DNA of 5,839 nucleotides. Origin: Beijerinckiaceae bacterium (GTDB taxonomy: Bacteria; Pseudomonadota; Alphaproteobacteria; Rhizobiales; Beijerinckiaceae). Below the pieces are notes generated by a model that had not been told where the DNA came from, did no database searches, and saw only the letters and a list, made by a program, of their open reading frames with translations. Both the position numbers and the translations under genes were made by a program. Of this stretch, positions 1 through 5,129 are shown piece by piece. Numbering within the stretch: position 1 is the first letter of the stretch; the number at the start of each line of letters is the position of its first letter. The stretch spans positions 1-5,839 of the forward strand of contig CANHAW010000151.1 in NCBI GenBank assembly GCA_947458675.1. The letters run 5' to 3'.

Positions 1-519
1 AGCCATGTGATTGGCATTGCCGGGCGCGTTCCTGATCCCGCGACAGCCGATCCCGACAAGCGCGCAGCGCTTGAGCGTGCGCTGAATTATATGGGGCTCG
101 CGCCGGGCGCAGCTATCGAGGGCCTACCCGTCGGGCGCGTCTTCATCGGCTCGTGCACCAACAGTCGCTTGCCGGATCTCGAACTGGCGGCATCCATCGT
201 CAAGGGTCGCAAGGTTGCGCCCGGCGTCACAGCCTGGGCGGTTCCGGGCTCAAGCAATGTGAAACGCGAGGCGGACGCGCGCGGGCTGGATGTGATCTTC
301 AAAGATGCCGGTTTCATGTGGGGCGAGAGCGGTTGCTCCATGTGTGCGGGCACCAATGGCGATATGGCAGCGCCCGGCGAGCGCGTTCTCTCGACCACCA
401 ATCGCAATTTCGAAAACCGGCAGGGCAGGGGCGTTCGCACCCATCTCGTGGGGCACGCACTTGCGGCTGCTGCAGCCGTCACGGGCCGCATCACCGATGT
501 GCGCAAATTGGGAGCGTGA
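1..519 (+). CDS. leuC: 3-isopropylmalate dehydratase large subunit, C-terminal part (5' truncated by window)
   Basis: This is the C-terminal 172 residues of an aconitase-family large subunit; the reading frame is open from base 1 and the true start lies outside the window. LeuC with LeuD isomerises 2-isopropylmalate to 3-isopropylmalate in leucine synthesis, in the cytoplasm. The three cluster cysteines are visible: one in FIGSCTNSR (codon 154-156) and two in GCSMC (codons 334-336 and 343-345). The segments [21 protein letters not shown] and RTHLV also match the family. The stretch after the second cysteine pair reads AGTNGD, where common bacterial LeuC has LAMN followed by D, and the family's usual GRTHLVSP appears as VRTHLVGH. 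It may therefore be a divergent LeuC paralogue, or an isomerase for a related malate such as citramalate; that substrate idea is inference. leuD follows after 2 nt, so the two are one transcription unit. Confidence 0.93.
   Translation, partial: SHVIGIAGRVPDPATADPDKRAALERALNYMGLAPGAAIEGLPVGRVFIGSCTNSRLPDLELAASIVKGRKVAPGVTAWAVPGSSNVKREADARGLDVIFKDAGFMWGESGCSMCAGTNGDMAAPGERVLSTTNRNFENRQGRGVRTHLVGHALAAAAAVTGRITDVRKLGA
510..514 (+). promoter_or_regulatory. Ribosome binding site of leuD
   Basis: GGGAG lies inside the last codons of leuC, 7 nt before the ATG at 522. It fixes the leuD start there rather than at any upstream start codon in the same open frame, which reaches back into leuC. The position suggests that leuD translation is coupled to termination of leuC. 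Confidence 0.6.
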
Positions 520-521
520 CA

Positions 522-1148
522 ATGCAGCCATCTGAGAAAATCTCAGGCGTCGCCGTTCCGATGATCGAGGATGATGTCAACACCGATCAGATCGCGCCGC
601 TGCAACTTGCCAAAGGCCTGTCGCCCGATTGGGGCGATCTTCTCTTCAAGCGCCAGCGCTTTGCACCAGATGGCAGCGTGAGCGATCATGTACTCAACCG
701 GCCGCAATATCGCGCCCCTGCCATTCTTGTCGCCAATGAGAATTTCGGCTGCGGCTCGTCGCGCGAATCCGCCGTCTGGTGTCTCACCGCCATTGGCATA
801 CGCTGCATTATTGCGCGCTCCATTGCCGATATTTTTCGCGAAAATTGCCTGCAAAATGGCGTGCTGCCTGTCGAATTGGCGGGCGCCGACATGGACCGCC
901 TGCAGAGCGCTGTTCTGGCGATCGATGGGGCGCAATCTTTCAGCGTCAATCTGCCCGAGCAGATCATCGTCTCGCCTGATGGCGCAACATTCCAATTCGA
1001 TGTTTCAGCATCCGACAAGGTGCGCCTCATTGAGGGTCTCGACGAGATCGGCATGACGATGAAACATCTCAGCGAGATCGAGGCTTGGGAGGCGCGCATC
1101 GGCGCCAGCCATTCCTGGTTGCAGCAGGCCGAAGACAGAAAAGCCTGA
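522..1148 (+). CDS. leuD: 3-isopropylmalate dehydratase small subunit
   Basis: A 208-residue protein of the length usual for LeuD, the swivelling small subunit that closes over the Fe-S active site of LeuC. The ATG at 522 is chosen because GGGAG sits 7 nt upstream and the protein then begins, as LeuD does, just before the conserved N-terminal Asp-Thr-Asp-type motif, here DVNTDQIAP (residues 18-26). The substrate-loop signature NENFGCGSSRES spans residues 72-83, followed by IADIFRENCLQNGVLP (101-116) and a C-terminal HLSEIEAWE (182-190). Differences from the common family sequence are Ser for His after SSRE, IGIR where YGFR is usual, and Asn for Gly before ENFG. These fit the equally unusual LeuC partner and suggest the pair diverged together. 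The assignment to the LeuD family is secure; the exact substrate is less so. The gene ends 6 nt from the end of a convergent minus-strand gene. Confidence 0.92.
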   Translation: MQPSEKISGVAVPMIEDDVNTDQIAPLQLAKGLSPDWGDLLFKRQRFAPDGSVSDHVLNRPQYRAPAILVANENFGCGSSRESAVWCLTAIGIRCIIARSIADIFRENCLQNGVLPVELAGADMDRLQSAVLAIDGAQSFSVNLPEQIIVSPDGATFQFDVSASDKVRLIEGLDEIGMTMKHLSEIEAWEARIGASHSWLQQAEDRKA

Positions 1149-1154
1149 CTCTCT

Positions 1155-1409
1155 TCAGCGTTGCAGCGCATCGATCAGCAGGCGCAGGGCGGCGAGCAAA
1201 GTTGCCAATGCCGTCATCAGAGCCGCGCGCGCGTTGAGGATCTGCGCCCGATTGAGCTGCGTCAGAATTCGGTTGATATCGGCCGCATCCAATTCTTCCT
1301 TGCGGCTGATGCGCCGCATTTTCTGACGGCTGGCGAGAAACCAGAAGACAGCGGAGAAAAGAGCTGCGGCGACGATGCTAAAGTCGATCAGGCGAATGGC
1401 GTCATTCAT
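1155..1409 (-). CDS. Small membrane protein of unknown function (84 aa)
   Basis: An 84-residue protein starting at ATG 1409 with TGA at 1155-1157. I do not recognise a named family, though proteins of this general shape seem familiar from alphaproteobacteria (recollection, not checked). Residues 8-26 (DFSIVAAALFSAVFWFLAS) form a clear membrane segment. It is followed by a highly charged stretch (about 29-48, rich in Arg, Lys, Glu and Asp) and then a second, hydrophobic to amphipathic helix at about 56-81, rich in Leu and Ala. The overall shape is a short two-helix hairpin or a single-pass protein with a helical tail. It lies 8 nt downstream of the 102-aa gene on the same strand, so they are very probably co-transcribed and perhaps partners. 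No strong Shine-Dalgarno sequence precedes the ATG, which fits translational coupling. It converges with leuD with only 6 nt between the stops. Confidence 0.62.
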   Translation of the reverse strand: MNDAIRLIDFSIVAAALFSAVFWFLASRQKMRRISRKEELDAADINRILTQLNRAQILNARAALMTALATLLAALRLLIDALQR

Positions 1410-1417
1410 ATTTCGTG

Positions 1418-1726
1418 TCAGGCCCTGAGTGCGCCGTCGAGATAGGGTTTCAGAATATTCACCGGCCCGGCGCAGGCAGGCGCAATTTCAACAAGAACGC
1501 TCTCCGGCCGCTTCCCGCCGATCCATATGTCATAGACCTGCCATGCCGCCCACATCGGATCTTCTACCACGCGCCCGGCAATGACCGGCGTCGCTTGGCG
1601 CGTGCATTGAACGAGACTGGTAATCTGTTCGCGTGGGGCGCGCGCCTCTTCCAGTCGACGCGACAATTCGCTTTCGATCGGATTCAGCAGAAAGAAGGAG
1701 ATCAGGGCAGCCAGAATTTCGGACAT
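1418..1726 (-). CDS. Conserved-looking hypothetical protein (102 aa)
   Basis: A 102-residue protein starting at ATG 1726, with TGA at 1418-1420. The family is not recognised. The first 15 residues contain a short hydrophobic helix (ILAALISFFLL, 4-14), perhaps a membrane tether. A charged helix follows (SELSRRLEEARAPREQ, 19-34), then a compact region with two cysteines (41 and 85), a Trp/Tyr-rich patch (PMWAAWQVYDIW, 57-68) and a Pro-rich C-terminus. The two cysteines could form a disulfide if the domain is outside the cytoplasm, which is inference. It is preferred over the overlapping frames on both strands because its composition is protein-like and the following gene sits 8 nt downstream in the same direction. 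The Shine-Dalgarno match is weak (AGCGAG shortly before the ATG). A promoter would have to lie in 1727-1941, but no clear one is visible. Confidence 0.6.
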   Translation of the reverse strand: MSEILAALISFFLLNPIESELSRRLEEARAPREQITSLVQCTRQATPVIAGRVVEDPMWAAWQVYDIWIGGKRPESVLVEIAPACAGPVNILKPYLDGALRA

Positions 1727-1941
1727 GGCTCGCTTTCATGGGCGATGAGAAGGGGCTGCAGGCCAGCTGGAGCAGGGCGGGAGGATGACCCGCGCCGGGC
1801 TGGCCCGCACGGTCCGACATCGCCGCGCCTTTACAAGGCGGCCAGAGGGGCCCGGTCCGTTGCTCTAGAGATGGGGCGCGCAGAGCCACATTCAAGCTTG
1901 GAAGCACAGCCTCGACTTCACAGGCTTGCGAGGTACGGGCC
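1727..1941. other. GC-rich intergenic stretch with short dyads
   Basis: These 215 nt lie between two minus-strand genes. The frames that cross them (plus strand to 1945, minus strand from 1907) give low-complexity, Arg/Pro/Gly-rich products and look non-coding. There are several short inverted repeats: CGGGC/GCCCG at 1796-1807 and CGCCTT/AAGGCG at 1826-1840, with another dyad at the right edge. The 7-mer CGGTCCG occurs twice (1810-1816 and 1853-1859). It should contain the promoter and leader of the 102-aa gene, but no convincing -35/-10 pair was seen. No tRNA-like arms were found. Confidence 0.4.
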
Positions 1942-1958
1942 TTAAAAGGCGGTCCCGT
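1935..1958 (-). terminator. Possible stem-loop at the end of the PilZ gene
   Basis: ACGGG (1935-1939) pairs with CCCGT (1954-1958), enclosing a second dyad CCTT/AAGG (1940-1949) that overlaps the TAA stop of the minus-strand PilZ gene. This could end or stabilise that transcript. No run of T follows on the minus strand, so it is not a textbook rho-independent terminator. Confidence 0.25.
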
Positions 1959-2379
1959 CCAGCGATTTATTGGCAGAGCGCAAATACATGCGCGCGATCC
2001 TGGAGCTCAGGGCGCGTTCGGCATTCTCAGCAATGAAGCGGAAACCTGCCTCTCCTTGGGTCGTCCACATGCACTGGGCGCGCACGCGCAAACCGCAGAC
2101 TTTGGCCTCATCTGTGAAGACCAAATCGAATTTATGGATCTCATTGGCGCCGAAACCGTCACCCTCAATCTGAAAGCCCTCCTCGCTGACGTTACGTAAT
2201 TTCATGGGGGCGTTTTTATAAAATAGCAGAATCTTATTAGCGGGGTTGAAGCGAGCCCCGAGTCGACCGTGATGGGGATCACGCAAAACGCCCAAAACCG
2301 CAGGTTTGAGACGATTTTCGACCACCAGGATTCCTTTCAGCAATTGATGGAACCCCTGATCGGGGCCGTTAGTTATCAT
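1942..2379 (-). CDS. PilZ-domain protein, probable c-di-GMP receptor
   Basis: A 145-residue protein whose second half fits a PilZ domain, a small beta-barrel that binds cyclic di-GMP. An RxxxR motif (RLGAR, residues 39-43) is followed 20 residues later by the second ligand motif in LRNVSEEGF (Asn63-x-Ser65-x-x-Gly68). Barrel-like strands follow: FDLVF (84-88), LRVRAQCMW (97-105) and AGFRF (111-115). The domain covers about 38-117, followed by a basic helical tail. The first 37 residues are not typical PilZ. The start is uncertain: ATG 2379 lacks a good ribosome site, while GTG at 2325 has AAAGGA 6 nt upstream and would give 127 residues with the domain intact. The gene is transcribed away from an Nfr-like glycosyltransferase operon starting 45 nt off, so it may regulate that system; this is inferred from position. 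The PilZ call rests on the motifs and their spacing, not on a database search. Confidence 0.68.
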   Translation of the reverse strand: MITNGPDQGFHQLLKGILVVENRLKPAVLGVLRDPHHGRLGARFNPANKILLFYKNAPMKLRNVSEEGFQIEGDGFGANEIHKFDLVFTDEAKVCGLRVRAQCMWTTQGEAGFRFIAENAERALSSRIARMYLRSANKSLDGTAF

Positions 2380-2424
2380 CCATATTAGCGTATGTTTCAG
2401 ATCATGTAATTAGGAACTTAGGGA
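2380..2424. promoter_or_regulatory. Divergent intergenic region between the PilZ gene and the nfr-like operon
   Basis: This 45-nt gap is clearly richer in A and T than the genes around it and is the only non-coding space between two divergent starts. It must hold, or overlap, control elements of both directions. A TAATAT hexamer on the minus strand (2382-2387) is very close to the ATG at 2379; as a -10 box it would give a nearly leaderless transcript from that start, but would fit the alternative GTG start at 2325 better. No clear -35 box was seen in either direction. Confidence 0.4.
2411..2415 (+). promoter_or_regulatory. Ribosome binding site of the TPR/NfrA-like gene
   Basis: TAGGA ends 9 nt before the ATG at 2425 and decides this start over the in-frame ATG at 2467, which has no purine-rich sequence ahead of it. 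A second TTAGGGA abuts the ATG directly and is too close to be the working site. Confidence 0.5.
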
Positions 2425-3687
2425 ATGAAACCAGGTGCATGCCAGCCTGCAAGTGCGTTTCGTCGCATGTTTCGACATGCGCGTGCTCTTGTTGCTGCGC
2501 TCGCTTGGCTTTTTGCGCTGGCCCCTTGCGCTGCCATCGCCCGGACCGCTCTCGAAAACCCCTCACTCGCCTCAAAAATCCATCATGCGGATCGCCGCCG
2601 GGCCGATGCCTATGCCCAGCTTGAGGCCGCTTATGCACTGCTGGCCGCCGGCGACCGCCGCGCGAGCGCCTATCTGAGACGCGCGGCCACGCTGCAGCCA
2701 AACGACGCCCGGATACACGAACAGCTTGGCTATACGCTGCTGGCCGAGGGCAATCTCACGGGGGCGGTGGCAGCTTTTCGTGCGGCTTTGGCGCTCAATC
2801 CCGAGAATGAGCGCGTCCGCATGCAGCTCGTTTATGCGGAAGATTCGCGTGGCAAACACCGCGCTGCCACACGCGAGGCGGCAGCTGTCGTTCGCCAGCG
2901 CGGAGCGCGCGCGCTGGAGGCCTGTCGCGCCTATCATAATATTGCGGGCCTGCCCGACCGCATTATGCCGAAACCCTGGTTTGCCGAATTTTATTTTGCC
3001 CCTGAATACAGGACGCGCGGTTATGTCGGCGTCGTGCCTGCGCAATTGCGTATTGGATATTCTTTCATCGGCGAAGATGTTCTCTCGGCCTATGTGTCGC
3101 TGCGCGCGACACGCGATAATCGCTCTGGCGGGACAGGCGTCGGCTCGCAGGTTTTCTTCGACAATTCTCTTGTCATTGCCGGAGGCCTGCGGCTGCGCCC
3201 TTGGGATGGCGCACCGATCTTTGCCTTCATCGAACAGGGTGGAGCTGAAGATCTCGTCTCGCAAGGCCGCAATCGCTGGCGATCTGATACGCGCGCGGGA
3301 ATTGTCGCGGGCCAGGAATGGGAGATGGCGCCGCGCGAATGTCCTGGTGAGCTGGTCGCCCGTTTTGTGCCCATCGCAGATTTTTACGCGGAGGCGATCT
3401 GGTACAGCCGCTACGACAATATGATCGGCTTCGCCCGTATCCGGCCGGGCCTGCGACTTCTTGAAAGCGACAATTTTGCTTTCGAAGCCTATGGGCTGGC
3501 AGCGATCAATTTCGATACGGCCGGCAAGAGCGACAATCGCTTCCGCGAGGTGGGCGCCGGCATTGCGCTGAAATTCTATCAGCCATTGCGAACGGCTTTG
3601 CGGGCAGAAATCGTCAATGTGAGCCGTTCCGGCCAAAGCAGCATCGTCGATCATCGCATTCGCCTCGAACAGGAATTCCGGTTCTGA
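2425..3687 (+). CDS. Exported TPR protein with NfrA-like C-terminal outer-membrane domain
   Basis: A 420-residue protein. A basic N-terminus (FRRMFRHAR) and hydrophobic core (about 21-36) end in AIA, giving a likely signal-peptidase site after residue 39. Two clear TPR units follow at about 60-93 and 95-128 (LGYTLLAEGNLTGAVAAFRAAL is typical), with a partial third to about 160. Residues 185-420 alternate polar and aromatic strands and end in Phe (LEQEFRF), as outer-membrane barrels do. YVSLRATRDNRSGG (223-236) and FYAEAIWYSRYDN (320-332), followed by RIRPGLRLLES, match my memory of the C-terminal domain of NfrA, the E. coli outer-membrane receptor of phage N4. E. coli NfrA is about 990 residues, so this is a short form with few TPRs. 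The likely role is periplasmic handling and outer-membrane export of the polymer made by the next gene product. That gene starts 2 nt after this stop, so the two are surely co-transcribed. Confidence 0.8.
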   Translation: MKPGACQPASAFRRMFRHARALVAALAWLFALAPCAAIARTALENPSLASKIHHADRRRADAYAQLEAAYALLAAGDRRASAYLRRAATLQPNDARIHEQLGYTLLAEGNLTGAVAAFRAALALNPENERVRMQLVYAEDSRGKHRAATREAAAVVRQRGARALEACRAYHNIAGLPDRIMPKPWFAEFYFAPEYRTRGYVGVVPAQLRIGYSFIGEDVLSAYVSLRATRDNRSGGTGVGSQVFFDNSLVIAGGLRLRPWDGAPIFAFIEQGGAEDLVSQGRNRWRSDTRAGIVAGQEWEMAPRECPGELVARFVPIADFYAEAIWYSRYDNMIGFARIRPGLRLLESDNFAFEAYGLAAINFDTAGKSDNRFREVGAGIALKFYQPLRTALRAEIVNVSRSGQSSIVDHRIRLEQEFRF

Positions 3688-3689
3688 CC

Positions 3690-5129
3690 ATGCTCGAACT
3701 TTACCTCGACATTATCCATGCTGCGATCTGGGCGATTGCCATCATCTTTCTGATGAGTGGCCTCGATGAAATTATTTTCGATGCGGCTTTCGTGGCATGG
3801 AAAATCTATTACCGTTTCGTTCTCGTGCGCGACAAGCCGCGCCTGCGTCTGGCCACCCTGAAGGCCAGGAAGGAGCAGACAATCGCAATCATGGTTCCTG
3901 CCTGGCAGGAATCGGCAGTCATCGCCGATATGATCCGTCACGCCGTTCGCGAGATCGATTATCGCGATTACATGATTTTCGTCGGTGTCTATCCAAACGA
4001 TCCTGAGACAGGTCGCGCAATTGCGGCCCTGATACCTGAATTTGGCGACCATTTGTGCATTGCGCCTGTCTCACATGATGGGCCAACCACAAAATCAGAT
4101 TGTCTCAATGCCATTATTGCGCAAACGCGGCGCTGGGAGCAGAAGCAGGGAAAGACCGTCGACATCTATGTTCTGCACGATGCGGAAGATTATGTGCCGC
4201 GTTATGGGCTCAGGGTCTTTAATTTTCTCATGCCCACGAAGGCAATTGTGCAATTGCCCGTCTTTCCGCTCGATGTGCGATGGAATTCTTTCACTGAGGG
4301 TCATTATCTCGACGAATTTGCACAAGTCCATGTCAAGGATCTGCGCGTGCGTGAATGGCTGACCGGCGGCGTGCCGAGTGCGGGCGTCGGCACGGGCTTC
4401 AGTCGACAGGCCATCGAAATGGCGTGGAGCCAGTCGGTTGGCGGTGCTTTTCGCGAAGACCTTCTGACCGAAGATTATGAGATCGCCATGCAGCTGCTGC
4501 GGCGGGGCGCGAGATCTGCCTTTTTTGATGGGATCGTTCGCGATGCAGAAGAGGCGCCCGCTTCAATGCGCCTTTGGGCGATGCGTGGCGTGCCGGCCGT
4601 GCGCGGCGCTTTTCCAGACAGGTTCTGGTCGGCTGTGCGCCAAAAAACGCGATGGACGCTCGGCATTACGCTCCAGGGCTGGGAAGACCTCGGCTGGGAG
4701 GGAACATTCCTGCAAAAATATCTCTATTTTCGAGATCGTAAACCGCTCTTCACAAATCTTGCCAATGTGGGCGCATATTTCATTTTTCTGTGCTGGCTCG
4801 TGCCGCTCATTATCGATGCTTTGTTTTTCGATGGTCGAAATATGCCGCCTCTCTATGAGAGCGGTTCGCTCCTGCACAATCTCATTCTCCTCAATCTGAC
4901 AATTCTTGTCGCATTCATGCTTGTGCGTGCTCTGTGTACTTTGGTCATCTTCGGGCCGGTTCATGCGCTGCTGTCATTTCCTCGTCTGGTATGGGGGAAT
5001 TTTATCAATTTCATCGCGACCCTACGCGCGATCCACCAATTCGTTGAGGCAAGGCGAAAGGGTAAACGCCGGATACCGTGGGAAAAGACTGCGCATTCTT
5101 CTCATCAAGTTCACGCTTCGAAAGTCTGA
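3690..5129 (+). CDS. NfrB-like membrane glycosyltransferase, family 2
   Basis: A 479-residue inner-membrane processive-type glycosyltransferase. A membrane helix at about 6-24 leads into GLDEIIFDAAF, typical of the NfrB group. The cytoplasmic catalytic domain follows: MVPAWQE (68-74), the metal-binding DxD-like motif in LHDAEDYV (162-169), GTGFSR (234-239), the TED acid motif in LLTEDYEIAM (258-267), and the polymerase-type QxxRW as QKTRW (318-322). Two or more membrane segments follow (about 356-378 and 395-421), then a basic tail ending RRIPWEKTAH, like the segment that precedes the C-terminal regulatory domain of E. coli NfrB. That protein runs to about 745 residues, so the regulatory part is absent here. 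All catalytic motifs are intact, so the enzyme should be active; donor and product are unknown (E. coli Nfr is reported to make an N-acetylmannosamine polymer). The start is ATG 3690, 2 nt after the upstream stop and without a well-placed Shine-Dalgarno, suggesting coupling. Confidence 0.86.
   Translation: MLELYLDIIHAAIWAIAIIFLMSGLDEIIFDAAFVAWKIYYRFVLVRDKPRLRLATLKARKEQTIAIMVPAWQESAVIADMIRHAVREIDYRDYMIFVGVYPNDPETGRAIAALIPEFGDHLCIAPVSHDGPTTKSDCLNAIIAQTRRWEQKQGKTVDIYVLHDAEDYVPRYGLRVFNFLMPTKAIVQLPVFPLDVRWNSFTEGHYLDEFAQVHVKDLRVREWLTGGVPSAGVGTGFSRQAIEMAWSQSVGGAFREDLLTEDYEIAMQLLRRGARSAFFDGIVRDAEEAPASMRLWAMRGVPAVRGAFPDRFWSAVRQKTRWTLGITLQGWEDLGWEGTFLQKYLYFRDRKPLFTNLANVGAYFIFLCWLVPLIIDALFFDGRNMPPLYESGSLLHNLILLNLTILVAFMLVRALCTLVIFGPVHALLSFPRLVWGNFINFIATLRAIHQFVEARRKGKRRIPWEKTAHSSHQVHASKV

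Noticed and set aside
153..521. In-frame upstream extension of leuD across the end of leuC
   Set aside because: The extension translates leuC in the wrong frame into Arg/Gly/His-rich sequence; GGGAG and the LeuD family N-terminus place the start at 522.
543..995. Minus-strand frame of 150 codons opposite leuD
   Set aside because: It is antisense to a clear LeuD; no features of its own.
1149..1154. Shared terminator between leuD and the convergent small gene
   Set aside because: Only 6 nt separate the stops and no GC-rich hairpin with a T-run spans the junction.
1530..1907. Minus-strand frame of 125 codons overlapping the 102-aa gene
   Set aside because: Composition is biased towards Pro, Arg and Ser, and the overlapping 102-aa frame looks far more protein-like and sits properly before the 84-aa gene.
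1840..1941. Possible tRNA, suggested by a TTCAAGC sequence near 1890
   Set aside because: No flanking stem pairs, no acceptor stem and no anticodon arm could be formed on either strand.
1415..1945. Plus-strand frame of 176 codons
   Set aside because: It is antisense to the 102-aa gene and then runs through the intergenic stretch; the product is Arg/Pro/Gly-rich without secondary-structure logic and there is no ribosome site.
2572..3654. Long minus-strand open frame of 360 codons inside the NfrA-like gene
   Set aside because: It is fully antisense to a gene with signal peptide, TPRs, barrel-like C-terminus, ribosome site and operon context; its product has no domain-like pattern. Such frames are common opposite GC-rich genes.
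4475..4964. Several overlapping open frames opposite and alongside the glycosyltransferase gene
   Set aside because: The main frame holds the TED and QxxRW catalytic motifs here; the others are shadows.
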